A stretch of DNA of 64,000 nt from Ruminococcus sp. (lineage in GTDB: Bacteria; Bacillota; Clostridia; Oscillospirales; Ruminococcaceae): contig JAFUAO010000041.1 of assembly GCA_017460665.1 (NCBI GenBank), forward strand, positions 174,925 through 238,924, read 5' to 3'. Under the pieces are notes generated by a model. The model did no database searches, was not told where the DNA came from, and saw only the letters and a list, made by a program, of their open reading frames with translations. The number at the start of each line of letters is the position of its first letter. Positions within the stretch are counted from its first letter, which is position 1. A program made the translations under genes and the position numbers. This document shows positions 25,642-35,456 of this stretch, piece by piece.

Positions 25642-28272
25642 ATGGAATGGACCGGACTTAATGCCCTTCGTGAGAAGTACCTTTCTTTCTTCGAGGGCAA
25701 GGACCACACAAGAATGGCAAGCGCTTCACTTGTTCCTCAGGGGGACAAGAGCCTGCTGCTGATCAACTCAGGAATGGCTCCGCTGAAGAAATTCTTCCTC
25801 GGACAGGCGACTCCTCCCAATCAGAGAGTCACCACCTGCCAGAAGTGCATCAGGACCCCCGACATCGAGAGCGTTGGCAAGACCGCAAGACACGGCACTT
25901 ACTTCGAGATGCTGGGAAACTTCTCCTTCGGCGATTACTTCAAGAACGAGGCGATCGATTGGGCGTGGGAGTTCCTCACTAAGGTGCTGGAGATCCCGGC
26001 CGACAGGCTCTGGATCACCATTTATGAGAGCGACGACGAGGCCGAGCAGATCTGGGAGAACAAGATCGGTATCCCTCACGATAGGATCATCCGCCTTGGC
26101 AAGAAGGACAATTTCTGGGAGCACGGCTCAGGTCCCTGCGGCCCCTGCTCTGAGATCCACTTCGACAGAGGCGAGGCCTACGGTCCCTTTGAGAGCTTCG
26201 AGCAGGCCAGCGACTGCGACCGTGTCATCGAGATCTGGAACCTTGTTTTCAGCCAGTTCGACAGCGACGGCAACGGCCACTACGAGGAGATGAAGAGCAA
26301 GAACATCGATACAGGCATGGGCCTTGAGAGACTTGCCTGCGTTATGCAGGGCGTTGACAACATCTTCGAGGTGGACACCGTCCAGAACATCATGAAGCAC
26401 ATCTCTTCTATCGCTGATGTACACTACGGCAGCGGCTCAAAGACCGACGTTTCCCTCCGTGTCGTAACTGACCATATCCGTTCGACTACCTTCATGGTGG
26501 GCGACGGCATTCTCCCCTCCAATGAGGGCAGAGGCTATGTCCTCCGCAGACTTCTGAGAAGAGCTGCCCGTCACGGCAGGCTCCTTGGGATCACTCGCCC
26601 CTTCCTGTGTGAGGTCTGCGACACAGTCATCAACGAGAACGCAGATGCCTACCCCGAGCTGGCCGAGAAGCGTGACTATATCAAGAAGATCATCGGCGTC
26701 GAGGAGGAGGCCTTCGCTAAGACCATCGACAAGGGCACTGAGCTGCTGAACCAGTTCACCTCCGCTCTGAAGGCTGAGGGCAAGACCGTCCTCTCAGGCG
26801 ACGACGCCTTCAAGCTCTCCGATACATACGGCTTCCCGATCGACCTTACCGAGGAGATCTGCGAGGAGCAGGGCCTGACCGTCGACCGTGAGCGCTTCAC
26901 TGAGCTGGCCAAGGAGCAGCGTGCAAGGGCTAAGGCCGACCACGCAGCAAAGGCAGGCTCCTCTTGGGCCGACAACAGCATCAAGGTGAACGCTCCTGCA
27001 ACTCTCTTTACCGGCTATACCGACTTTGAGGTCAGCGATGCTGAGATCCTTGCTATCTACAAGGACGGCGAGGAGATCGCTACCGCTGTTGAGGGCGACA
27101 ATGTTGTGATCGTCCTTGATGTGACTCCCTTCTACGCCGAGAGCGGCGGACAGGTGGGCGATACTGGCGCTCTGATCAGCGGAGCGAGCATCGCTTCCGT
27201 TGCAGATACGATCAAGTCGGAGGGGCACTTCCTCCACATCGCAACTGTTGAGCAGGGCAGCCTCTCCAAGGGCGAGAAGGTCAATGCCTCTATCGACAAA
27301 GAGCGCAGGCTCGCTATCATGCGCAACCACACCACAGCTCACCTTCTCCAGTATGCTCTCCGCCAGGTGCTGGGCGACCACGTCCACCAGGCCGGACAGC
27401 TCGTCAACGAGAAGGCCTGCCGCTTCGATTTCAACCATTTCAGCGCCCTCACCGATGAGGAGCTGGCTAAGGTGGAGGAGCTGGTGAACGCCGAGATCAT
27501 GAGCGCAGTTCCCGTAACTATGCAGGAGATGCCTATCGACGAGGCCAGAAAGCTGGGAGCTATGGCTCTCTTCGGCGAGAAGTACGGTGACACCGTAAGA
27601 GTCGTTACTGCGGACAATTCCATTGAGTTCTGCGGAGGTACACATATCTCCAATACCGCTCAGATCGGCCTGTTCAAGATCGTTTCCGAGAGCTCAGTTG
27701 CTGCCGGAGTAAGACGTATCGAGGCAGTTACCGGTCTGGGAGTGATCGGGCTCCTTAACAGCTATAAGAACACTATCATCAGCGCCGCCAAGACGCTGAA
27801 GCTGAACAATTTGAGCGAGCTGGGGGCAAAGTGTGCCGCTGTTATGGGCGAGCTCAAGGAGAAGGACGCTAAGATCGAGTCCCTGAACCAGCAGATCGCC
27901 AACTCACAGCTCTCGGATATCCTCAAGGCCGCTAAGGAAGTAAACGGCGTGAAGGTAGTTTCCTCCCTCATGTCAAACGTTGGACCTGACATTCTCCGCA
28001 AGCTGGGCGACAGCATCAAGGAGCGCACCGAGCCGATCGTTGCTCTGTTCGCCGGATTTACCGAGGAGAAGGGCAACTTCTATTGCGTTGCCACCAAGGA
28101 GGCCGTAAATAAGGGCGCTCATGCCGGAAAGATCGTCGGCATCATCGCAGCAGTTACCGGCGGAAAGGGCGGCGGACGCCCTGACAGCGCTATGGCCGGT
28201 ATCGGAAAGACCTACATGATCGACGAGGCCGTCAACCACCTCGACGAGACTGTGGCTACATTTATCAAGTAA
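25642..28272 (+). CDS. alaS: alanyl-tRNA synthetase
   Basis: AlaRS charges tRNA-Ala. The full 876 residues include the class II catalytic core (RHGTYFEMLGNFSFGDYFK, GPCGPCSEIHFDRG), the editing domain zinc ligands (HTTAHLL and CGGTHI) and a C-terminal DHHA1 domain with GGKGGGRPD. AAAAGGAGATA precedes the ATG. It is controlled by the upstream T-box and followed closely by HIT and PRTase genes. Confidence 0.97.
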   Translation: MEWTGLNALREKYLSFFEGKDHTRMASASLVPQGDKSLLLINSGMAPLKKFFLGQATPPNQRVTTCQKCIRTPDIESVGKTARHGTYFEMLGNFSFGDYFKNEAIDWAWEFLTKVLEIPADRLWITIYESDDEAEQIWENKIGIPHDRIIRLGKKDNFWEHGSGPCGPCSEIHFDRGEAYGPFESFEQASDCDRVIEIWNLVFSQFDSDGNGHYEEMKSKNIDTGMGLERLACVMQGVDNIFEVDTVQNIMKHISSIADVHYGSGSKTDVSLRVVTDHIRSTTFMVGDGILPSNEGRGYVLRRLLRRAARHGRLLGITRPFLCEVCDTVINENADAYPELAEKRDYIKKIIGVEEEAFAKTIDKGTELLNQFTSALKAEGKTVLSGDDAFKLSDTYGFPIDLTEEICEEQGLTVDRERFTELAKEQRARAKADHAAKAGSSWADNSIKVNAPATLFTGYTDFEVSDAEILAIYKDGEEIATAVEGDNVVIVLDVTPFYAESGGQVGDTGALISGASIASVADTIKSEGHFLHIATVEQGSLSKGEKVNASIDKERRLAIMRNHTTAHLLQYALRQVLGDHVHQAGQLVNEKACRFDFNHFSALTDEELAKVEELVNAEIMSAVPVTMQEMPIDEARKLGAMALFGEKYGDTVRVVTADNSIEFCGGTHISNTAQIGLFKIVSESSVAAGVRRIEAVTGLGVIGLLNSYKNTIISAAKTLKLNNLSELGAKCAAVMGELKEKDAKIESLNQQIANSQLSDILKAAKEVNGVKVVSSLMSNVGPDILRKLGDSIKERTEPIVALFAGFTEEKGNFYCVATKEAVNKGAHAGKIVGIIAAVTGGKGGGRPDSAMAGIGKTYMIDEAVNHLDETVATFIK

Positions 28273-28284
28273 AGGAGTATCACT

Positions 28285-28638
28285 ATGGACTGCTTATTCT
28301 GTAAGATAATCGACGGAGAGATCCCCAGCACAAAGGTCTATGAGGACGAGTACGTTTACAGCTTCAAGGACATCGCTCCTATCGCTCCGGTACACTACCT
28401 CATCATACCCAAGGGACACATCAGCTCCGCCAATGAGATTACTGAGGAGAATTCCAGCCTCGTGGCAAAGGTCTTCGAGGCTGCCGCAAAGATTGCTAAG
28501 GCCGAGGGCATCGAGAGCTACCGCATCGTCAACAACTGCGGAGAGGACGCCGGCCAGACCGTCCACCACCTGCACTTCCATATGCTGGCAGGCGTGAAGA
28601 TGGGCTGGGGCCCTGAGTCTCTGGGAAAGACTGAGTAA
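28285..28638 (+). CDS. HIT family nucleotide hydrolase
   Basis: This HINT-like protein hydrolyses nucleoside phosphoramidates or adenylates, including aminoacyl-AMP in known homologues. The histidine triad is H95-L-H97-F-H99. It begins MDCLFCKIIDGEIPS, the standard family start, with the first Cys pair partly retained. At 117 residues it is full length. Its position right after alaS suits a role in clearing lysyl/alanyl-AMP by-products (inference). Confidence 0.94.
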   Translation: MDCLFCKIIDGEIPSTKVYEDEYVYSFKDIAPIAPVHYLIIPKGHISSANEITEENSSLVAKVFEAAAKIAKAEGIESYRIVNNCGEDAGQTVHHLHFHMLAGVKMGWGPESLGKTE

Positions 28639-28650
28639 GGGGGCGCAACA

Positions 28651-29190
28651 GTGGCTGGCACATACAAAATGACTATCGCCGGACTGGAGAGGGAGCTCCC
28701 TCTCTGTCCTCTTAACGAAAAGATCGACATCGCTGCCTTCGTCATGTTCTCAGACGTTGAGCTGACTGTGGCCGTGAGCGAGGAGCTGCTGAAAAAAACT
28801 CCGGACTTCGACATCATATTGACAGCCGAGTCCAAGGGCATACCCCTTGCCTATGAAATGGCAAGGCAGTCCGGAAAGCCCTATGTGGTGGCAAGAAAGT
28901 CTGTGAAGCTCTACATGACCGACCCGATCACAGTTACCGTCAAGTCGATCACAACTGCGGCTCAGCAGACACTCTGCCTCTCCAAGGAGAAGGCCGAGAT
29001 GCTCTGCGGCAGGAAGGTCCTCCTGCTGGACGACGTCATCAGCACGGGAGAGTCCCTTGTTGCCCTTGAGAGGCTGTGCGCAGAGGCCGGCGGCGAGATC
29101 GCCGGGAGCGCAGCAGTTCTTGCGGAGGGCGATGCCGCTGACAGAGATGACATAATTTTCCTGGAAAAGCTGCCTCTCTTCTTTAAATAA
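28651..29190 (+). CDS. phosphoribosyltransferase family protein (adenine PRTase-like)
   Basis: A type I PRTase with the PRPP-binding loop LLLDDVISTGES at about 124-135 and the upstream ESKGIPLAYEMA and PYVVARKSVK blocks typical of adenine or xanthine PRTases. It starts at a GTG, 12 bases after the HIT stop, with AAGGGGG upstream. The 179 residues suit Apt, but the N-terminus differs from Apt, so the base specificity is open. Confidence 0.85.
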   Translation: MAGTYKMTIAGLERELPLCPLNEKIDIAAFVMFSDVELTVAVSEELLKKTPDFDIILTAESKGIPLAYEMARQSGKPYVVARKSVKLYMTDPITVTVKSITTAAQQTLCLSKEKAEMLCGRKVLLLDDVISTGESLVALERLCAEAGGEIAGSAAVLAEGDAADRDDIIFLEKLPLFFK

Positions 29191-29197
29191 GTAATAT

Positions 29198-31249
29198 ATG
29201 GAGCGAAAAATGATCGGAGCAGCCACAGCGTATATTGCAGGATCGCTTTTCGCTTCCCTTTTTTCTCCGGGAGCCGGAGCAGTCATCGCCTTGGGAGCTC
29301 TTTTAGCTGCCCTTGTCGCACTGAGGCGGAAAAGGGAGCTCCTTCGGGACGTGATCATGATCGCTGTGTGCTGGACCATATCCTTTACGGTGTACAGCCT
29401 GGCTGATCTCCGCTATGAGGGACTGGGCAGGGCTCTTGACGGAACTGAGGGCGGCTTCTCCGGCGTGGTGGAGGACTTTAGCTCCTACGACGGAGGAAAG
29501 GCCTCCTACACCCTTTACGGCAGGGCCAACGGCGGAGCCTCCATGCGTGTGAGCTGCTACTGCGACGACCTTGGGGCCGAGCTGGGCGACCGGATCGACC
29601 TGAAGGACTGCCGGTTCGAGCTGCCGAGCGGAGACTTCCTCTACGACAGCCGAGACTACTGCAAGTCCCAGAGGATCGTTGTGAGGATCACCGGCGGAGA
29701 GCCTTCCCTCACGAGAACGGGGGCACGGCGGATCGGAAACGCCCTGCGCTCCTACAGGGAGGAGATGATCCTCCGTTTCAAGGGCAAGCTGGGCGAGGAG
29801 GCCGGAGGCTTTCTTGCAGGCATGGTCTTCGGCGAAAAGCAGAGCCTTGACCCGGACCTGAGGACCGCCCTTTACCGGACCGGTATCGGCCATATCCTGG
29901 CAGTTTCGGGGCTCCATGTGTCGATCGTCGCCGCGCTTGTCATGGCTTTGATGAGAGCTTTGAGGGTGGGGAGGTATGTCTCCTTCGGGGCGGTGAACGT
30001 GGTCATGATCATGCTGATCCTGCTTGCAAAGTCCCCTGTATCGGCCATTAGAGCTGCCATAATGCTGGACCTGATGTACTCAGCAGGGCTCTTCCTGCGC
30101 CAGAGCGATCCGCTGAACTCACTGTCCATAGCAGCGCTGCTGATCTGCATAGCCGACCCTTTTGCCATTCACAGCGCAGGCTTTATGCTGTCACTGTCAG
30201 GCACCTTCGGGATCGCAGTTTTCGGTCCCTACATGACGAAGGATCTCCCCACGGAGACCCTTCCTCAACGAATTTTCAGGGACTTCGCCATTGCGTTCTT
30301 CACAACGCTGTCCGTATTCCCGCTGAGCCTTATGTACTTCGACGAGGTCTCGGTGATCTCTCCCGTGGCCAACCTTTTGCTGGTGCCGCTGAGCTCCGGA
30401 GCAATAATCTTAGGCCTGATCTACACGGCCACCGCAGGGCTCCTTCCCACGCTCTATCCGGCAGGTGTGCTGATCCGGGCGGTGCTCAGGGCGGCGGAGC
30501 TTGTCTCCGGCACAGGCTTTTCACACATTTCCCGGTCAGGAGCTCTCCTGCCGGCTCTTGCCGCAGTCATCGGTGCAGCGGTCCTTGTGACCTACGCTAT
30601 TTTCCGCAGGCGCAGGGCAGTATTTATCGCCCTGATCATCGGGACTGCGGTCTTTTCCGGGACCGTCCTCACCCAGGCTATGATCCGCCGGAACACCTTC
30701 CGCATCGCAGTTTTGGGCAGAGGCAGCAACGCCGCCGTGGTGGTCTCCTACAAGGGCCGCCGGGACGTTTTCGACCTGAGCGGCAGCTACAAGAGCCCGG
30801 AGTACGTCCGAAAATACCTTATGCAGGACGGCGCCGGAGGTGCCGACAGCGTCTTCCTGACAAAGAACATTCAAGCCCAGTATTCCGCATATTTGGCCGA
30901 GCTTAGGGGGTTCCCCTCACAGACGTGGATCGCCTCGGGGGAGACTCCTGTTTTCGGCGGCGGAGAAGTGACCCTTTTCGGCGACGAGGGCTTCTCCTTC
31001 GAGAGCGAGGAGTACAGGGCCAACTACACCGGCGGCACGCTCACGATCGAAAGGGAGGGCGCTAAGGTGTCCTTCGTGCCGGCAGGTAAGAGCTCCGCAG
31101 ACGCAGAGCTCACGGTCTTTTACGGAGCTCTTCCAAAGGGAGCGGCTCCTGTCCCCGGAGGCATCTATCTCGGCACCGGGCCCGGACAGACCGACGATCT
31201 TGAGATAGTTTCAAAAAACGGCGGCACTTACCAGACAAGGAGGCTCTGA
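29198..31249 (+). CDS. comEC: ComEC/Rec2 family competence protein, degenerate nuclease domain
   Basis: ComEC forms the DNA-uptake channel. An N-terminal membrane part and DUF4131-like domain precede the competence domain (AGMVFGEKQSLD, TGIGHILAVSGLHVSIVAAL, SAIRAAIM). The C-terminal domain (about 500-683) follows the metallo-beta-lactamase pattern of ComEC but the metal motif HxHxDH is replaced by LTKNIQAQYSAYL. The protein is 683 residues, somewhat short. Its stop overlaps the holA start. Confidence 0.88.
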   Translation: MERKMIGAATAYIAGSLFASLFSPGAGAVIALGALLAALVALRRKRELLRDVIMIAVCWTISFTVYSLADLRYEGLGRALDGTEGGFSGVVEDFSSYDGGKASYTLYGRANGGASMRVSCYCDDLGAELGDRIDLKDCRFELPSGDFLYDSRDYCKSQRIVVRITGGEPSLTRTGARRIGNALRSYREEMILRFKGKLGEEAGGFLAGMVFGEKQSLDPDLRTALYRTGIGHILAVSGLHVSIVAALVMALMRALRVGRYVSFGAVNVVMIMLILLAKSPVSAIRAAIMLDLMYSAGLFLRQSDPLNSLSIAALLICIADPFAIHSAGFMLSLSGTFGIAVFGPYMTKDLPTETLPQRIFRDFAIAFFTTLSVFPLSLMYFDEVSVISPVANLLLVPLSSGAIILGLIYTATAGLLPTLYPAGVLIRAVLRAAELVSGTGFSHISRSGALLPALAAVIGAAVLVTYAIFRRRRAVFIALIIGTAVFSGTVLTQAMIRRNTFRIAVLGRGSNAAVVVSYKGRRDVFDLSGSYKSPEYVRKYLMQDGAGGADSVFLTKNIQAQYSAYLAELRGFPSQTWIASGETPVFGGGEVTLFGDEGFSFESEEYRANYTGGTLTIEREGAKVSFVPAGKSSADAELTVFYGALPKGAAPVPGGIYLGTGPGQTDDLEIVSKNGGTYQTRRL

Positions 31250-32331
31250 TGTCACAGATCGATCTGAAAACAGCAGCGGCTCAGCTCAAAAAGGGCGAGC
31301 TGAGCAATATATACTACTTCTTCGGGGGCGATGTTGCGTCGGTGGAGAAGCTGACCAAGCTGGCGGTCAGAGCAGCTGTCGGAGACAACGAGGAGCTCGC
31401 ACTGACCAAGCTGGCCGGGAACAAGCTGGACTTCTCCGAGCTGGCAGACATGGTGCAGATGGCGCCTATGCTGTCGGAGTACAACTGTATCCTGATCAAC
31501 GATTACAACTGCGAGAAGCCCCGTGAGGATATGCGTGGCTGCACCGCAGAGGACCTGAACAAGAAGCTGATCGAGGTGCTCAAGACAGTGCCTGACCACA
31601 CGGTGGTGATCCTCAATGTCACCGGCTTCGAGGTGAAGGTCAGGGAGGATTTCCGCACACATCAGCGCTCCGTGACCGACAAGAACAAGAAGCTCTTCGA
31701 CTTCGTAGCGAAGAACGGCATCGTCTGTGAGGCTCCGGCGAAAACTCCCGAAATGCTGGGCAAGGAGATCGCTGCTAGGGTCTCCGCAAGGGGCGGCATG
31801 ATCTCTATCCCCAACGCAAAGCTGATCGCCGAGATGTGCCTTTCTGACAGCCTCATGATCGGCAACGAGATCGACAAGCTCTGTGCAAGGGCAGACGGCG
31901 CCGAGATCACCTCAGAGATGATCCGGGAGCTGGTCCACCCAAGGAGCGACGTGACCTCCTACAAGCTGGCGAAGGCCGTGGCCGCTGCCGACAGGAGGAC
32001 CGCTTTCGAGGCGATCGAGGAGCTGAACATCACCAATGACAACCGTGGGCTGGTCTTTGCGGCGGTGTCAGGGACCTTCCTGGACCTGTACAGAGCCGTC
32101 ACAGCAAAGGTCTCCGGCAGATCCATGGACGACGTTATCGCTGATTTTGGCTATAAACAGCAGTTCGTGGTGAAGAACGCCTTCAGAGACTCCTCCCGTA
32201 TGAGCCTTACCCGGCTCAGGAAGAGCGTCCAGATCCTCCGGGACACGGCGGTGCAGTTCAACTCCAGCGCCGGGGACCCCAGAGTGATCCTGGAGCAGGC
32301 CGTTACCAAAATGTTCATGACGAAGAACTGA
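31249..32331 (+). CDS. holA: DNA polymerase III subunit delta
   Basis: The delta subunit opens the sliding clamp in the clamp loader. It begins with the YYFFGGD(V)ASVEK motif typical of HolA, with an AAA+-like fold without a working P-loop, and the C-terminal helical collar (LTRLRKSVQILRDTAVQF). The 360 residues and the comEC-holA order are typical. rpsT does not follow here. Confidence 0.92.
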   Translation: MSQIDLKTAAAQLKKGELSNIYYFFGGDVASVEKLTKLAVRAAVGDNEELALTKLAGNKLDFSELADMVQMAPMLSEYNCILINDYNCEKPREDMRGCTAEDLNKKLIEVLKTVPDHTVVILNVTGFEVKVREDFRTHQRSVTDKNKKLFDFVAKNGIVCEAPAKTPEMLGKEIAARVSARGGMISIPNAKLIAEMCLSDSLMIGNEIDKLCARADGAEITSEMIRELVHPRSDVTSYKLAKAVAAADRRTAFEAIEELNITNDNRGLVFAAVSGTFLDLYRAVTAKVSGRSMDDVIADFGYKQQFVVKNAFRDSSRMSLTRLRKSVQILRDTAVQFNSSAGDPRVILEQAVTKMFMTKN

Positions 32332-32342
32332 CGGAGGCTGAG

Positions 32343-32936
32343 ATGATAAAGATCGACGAGGCGATAATCGTTGAGGGAAAGTACGACAAGATCAAGCTCT
32401 CCTCGGCAGTGGAGGCCGTGATCATCCCCACCAACGGCTTCCGCATATTCAAGGACCCCGAAAAGCTGGAGCTCATCCGCTACTACGCCGAAAAGACCGG
32501 GATCGTGATCCTTACCGACTCCGACAGCGCCGGCAGGAAGATCCGGGGCTATCTTAGGGGAGCGATAGGCTCTGGCAGGGTCGTGAACGTGTATATCCCG
32601 GATATTTTCGGGAAGGAAAAGCGCAAAGCAAAGCCCTCTGCCGAGGGCAAGCTGGGTGTGGAGGGCATCGACGTGCCGACCCTCCTTGCTGCCTTCGAGA
32701 AGGCCGGTGTCACCGCCGGCAGCAGTCAGAGGCGCTCTGACATAACCAAGGTGACGCTGTTCGAGCTGGGGCTCAGCGGCGGACCTAACAGCAGCTCGCT
32801 GAGAAAGGCCCTGCAAAAAAGCCTTGGGCTGCCCTCGCTGATGTCGGCACAGGCGCTGACCGAGGTGCTTTGTACCATGATGGACTCGCAGGAGCTCCGC
32901 CAGAGAGTTGCTGCACTGAAGGAGGAGATGGATTGA
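32343..32936 (+). CDS. rnmV: ribonuclease M5-like TOPRIM protein
   Basis: RNase M5 matures 5S rRNA in low-GC Gram-positives. The N-terminal TOPRIM domain has IVEGKYDK near residues 8-15 and the metal-binding TDSDSAGRK near 59-67. The 197 residues are typical, with a helical C-terminus. It sits after holA rather than beside ksgA. TTGA overlap links it to the MBOAT gene. Confidence 0.86.
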   Translation: MIKIDEAIIVEGKYDKIKLSSAVEAVIIPTNGFRIFKDPEKLELIRYYAEKTGIVILTDSDSAGRKIRGYLRGAIGSGRVVNVYIPDIFGKEKRKAKPSAEGKLGVEGIDVPTLLAAFEKAGVTAGSSQRRSDITKVTLFELGLSGGPNSSSLRKALQKSLGLPSLMSAQALTEVLCTMMDSQELRQRVAALKEEMD

Positions 32937-34306
32937 CCTACAGCAGCATACTGTACATTTTCTGCTTTCTTCCGGTATCGCTGCTGATCTGCGCTGCGGT
33001 CCCGGAAAGGCACCGCAACAAGGCCATTTTCCTGCTCAGCGCCCTGTTTTGCGCCTCCTTCGGGATAGGGTACCTGTGCTTCATGCTGGGGTATGTGCTG
33101 GTGAACTACACCTGCGGAAGGCTGACGGAGAAGGAGCGTGACAGGGGCAGGAGGGGAGCAATTCCCTTCGCCGTGGGAGTCGCTGCGGACGTCCTTGCGC
33201 TCCTTGCAGCACGCTCGCCGCTCTTCTCCGGGCTCAGGGAGGCTCTTCCCGGAGCGGCCTTCCCGGTGGGGATCTCGCTGTTCACTCTCTCGGCGGTGGG
33301 CTATCTGGTGGACGTGTTCAGCGGAAGGCTCCGTCCGGAGCGCCACATCATCCGCTTCTCGCTGTACCTGATGATGTTCCCCAGGCTCATCATGGGACCG
33401 ATCGTAAGCTACCGCCGCTTCAAGAGGATCAGCCGCTCACGGGAGCTCTCCCTTGAGAACATCGGCCAGGGCATGACCCTCTTCGTTTTGGGGCTTGCAA
33501 AGAAGGTCCTCCTTGCGGACAACCTCCTCATGCTTTATCGGGCAGTTGGCGGCGTGGACAGCTCGAAGCTGTCCGTGGCAACGGCCTGGCTGGGGGCTCT
33601 TTCCTACGTTTTGTGCCTGTATTTCACGCTCTCAGGCTTCTCTGATATGGGCTCCGGAGCAGCCCTCTGCCTTGGCTACCGCTTTCCGCCAGCCTTCCGT
33701 CACCCCATGTTCAGCAGCAGCTTTTCCCGGTTCGGGGGACGCTGGCACATACAGGTCATGGACTGGTCCAGAAGGTACGTCACCCGGCCACTGTCCATGG
33801 CGACTGACAAGATCTGGCTCAGGCGGACGGTCTTTGTGGCCGTCATGGGAGTCACAGCTTACTGGTACGGCTTTTCCACCGGCAGCCTGATCGCCGGGCT
33901 GCTTTTCGGGTGCCTCTGCCTTGCGGAGCACTACCTGATCCCCAAAAAGCTGCTCAAGACCACGGGCATGATCTACACATTTCTGGGAATAATGGTCTGC
34001 GGAGCGTTCCTTGCCTCCGGCAGCGCCACCGCCGGAGCAGGCTTCCTCTGGGCCATGGTAGGCGGAGCCAGAGCTATCGCCGATTCTCTGAGCTTCTACC
34101 TGCTCAGGAGCTACATCGTTGTGCTGCTGATCGCTCTGTACGCCTCCAGCGACCTGTTCAGGAATATGCTCAGCCGAGCCGAAAAGACCAAGCTCAGGGG
34201 CATGATATACGCTTTGAAGCCGGCAGCCGTTCTCATGCTGCTGGCGCTGTGTACCGCATTCATCGCCCACAGCGGCAGCTCCGGCGAGATGCTTCTCACG
34301 CTTTAA
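32933..34306 (+). CDS. MBOAT (AlgI-like) O-acyltransferase family protein, catalytic His replaced
   Basis: A polytopic membrane protein of the AlgI/DltB/PatA group that moves acyl groups across the membrane for polysaccharide O-acetylation. The first signature is present (GRWHIQVMDWSRRYV, His272). The second, normally WHG with the invariant active-site His, reads WYG with Tyr312. I start at TTG 32933, overlapping the rnmV stop, because GGAGGAG lies at 32921-32927; the 457 residues fit. It pairs with the DHHW protein downstream. Catalytic competence is doubtful. Confidence 0.85.
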   Translation: MTYSSILYIFCFLPVSLLICAAVPERHRNKAIFLLSALFCASFGIGYLCFMLGYVLVNYTCGRLTEKERDRGRRGAIPFAVGVAADVLALLAARSPLFSGLREALPGAAFPVGISLFTLSAVGYLVDVFSGRLRPERHIIRFSLYLMMFPRLIMGPIVSYRRFKRISRSRELSLENIGQGMTLFVLGLAKKVLLADNLLMLYRAVGGVDSSKLSVATAWLGALSYVLCLYFTLSGFSDMGSGAALCLGYRFPPAFRHPMFSSSFSRFGGRWHIQVMDWSRRYVTRPLSMATDKIWLRRTVFVAVMGVTAYWYGFSTGSLIAGLLFGCLCLAEHYLIPKKLLKTTGMIYTFLGIMVCGAFLASGSATAGAGFLWAMVGGARAIADSLSFYLLRSYIVVLLIALYASSDLFRNMLSRAEKTKLRGMIYALKPAAVLMLLALCTAFIAHSGSSGEMLLTL

Positions 34307-34318
34307 GGAGGGAGAGCT

Positions 34319-35455
34319 ATGAAAAAGCTGGCCGACCGGCTCACGGGAGCCGCAGTTCTGGCGTTTATGGCAGTCATGCTGCTGCTGACCCTCTTCCACC
34401 GCAAGGAGACCTACTCCGAGAGCGAGGGACGGGAGCTGGCAAAATTCCCGGGAATATCAGCTTTGCAGGAGGGCAGCTTCACCGAGGGCCTTACCACCTA
34501 CGCCGCCGACCATTTCGTTGGAAGGAGCGGCTGGACGGCAATGAAGGCTAGGCTGGACCACGCTGTCTGCGAGAGCATATCCGAGGGAGTCTACATCGAC
34601 GAGAGCCGCCTTCTGGACACAAGGATCTCTCAGGCAGGAGATATGTCTGGGGCTGCGGAGGCAGTGAACGGCTTCTCCGACAGCTTTGACGGGGCGGTGT
34701 GCTTTGCCCTTATCCCCACCTCCTCGGGAGTCTACAGCGACGTCCTCCCTCAGTACCTCATGTCGGTCACTGAGAAGCAGCAGATCGACGGCTTCTACGG
34801 GCTGCTCTCCTCCGACATTCGGAAGATCGACGCCTACAATATCCTGAAAATGCTCAGCGACAACTACATCTACTACCGCACGGACCCACGCTGGACCAGC
34901 TACGGCGCCTATGCGGTGTACAGGACCGTGATCCAGAAGCTGGGATTTCAGCCGTCAAAGTACGACAAATACACGATCGAGCACATCACCGACAGCTTCA
35001 AGGGCAGCCTCTTCCGCCGCTCGCAGTATATGCTGTGCAAGCCGGACATCATCGACATCTACGATTATTCCGGCGGAGCTGAGGTGACGGACTGCCTCTC
35101 CATAGACAGGGACGGCACGGCTTCTCCGGCAAAGATGTACGATCTTTCGGCTCTGGAGAGCGCTGATATGTATCAGGTCTATCTTGGGAAGGCCGTGCCC
35201 TTCCTCCGGATCGAGACCTCGGTCAACAACGAGCGCAGGCTCTTGGTGATCAAGGGCGACTTAGCAGACTGCTTCGTGCCGTTCCTGGTCCAGCACTACA
35301 GCCGGATCGACGTGATCTCTCCGGAGCTCCTAGAGGGCGCTCTTACGGACTACATCGACCCCAACGACTATGAACAGGCGCTGCTGATCTTCGGCATAGA
35401 CAGCCTTGACAGAAGCGATGTTTTCAATAAGCTCAGCTTAGTAAAGGAGAATTGA
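34319..35455 (+). CDS. DHHW (AlgJ/AlgX-like) family protein, signature changed to DPRW
   Basis: This membrane-anchored, extracytoplasmic SGNH-like protein usually completes MBOAT-driven polysaccharide acetylation. It has an N-terminal membrane helix (about residues 8-24), a YAADHFVGRSGW segment and the block where the DHHW motif should lie, here D189-P-R-W192 in YYRTDPRWTSYGAY. The catalytic His of the motif is thus missing. The 378 residues are normal, and AAGGAGGGAG precedes the start. It follows the MBOAT gene by 12 bases. Confidence 0.85.
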   Translation: MKKLADRLTGAAVLAFMAVMLLLTLFHRKETYSESEGRELAKFPGISALQEGSFTEGLTTYAADHFVGRSGWTAMKARLDHAVCESISEGVYIDESRLLDTRISQAGDMSGAAEAVNGFSDSFDGAVCFALIPTSSGVYSDVLPQYLMSVTEKQQIDGFYGLLSSDIRKIDAYNILKMLSDNYIYYRTDPRWTSYGAYAVYRTVIQKLGFQPSKYDKYTIEHITDSFKGSLFRRSQYMLCKPDIIDIYDYSGGAEVTDCLSIDRDGTASPAKMYDLSALESADMYQVYLGKAVPFLRIETSVNNERRLLVIKGDLADCFVPFLVQHYSRIDVISPELLEGALTDYIDPNDYEQALLIFGIDSLDRSDVFNKLSLVKEN

Positions 35456-35456
35456 T

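Noticed and set aside
26794-27645. Minus-strand frame opposite alaS
   Set aside because: Antisense shadow of a highly biased gene; no ribosome site or promoter.
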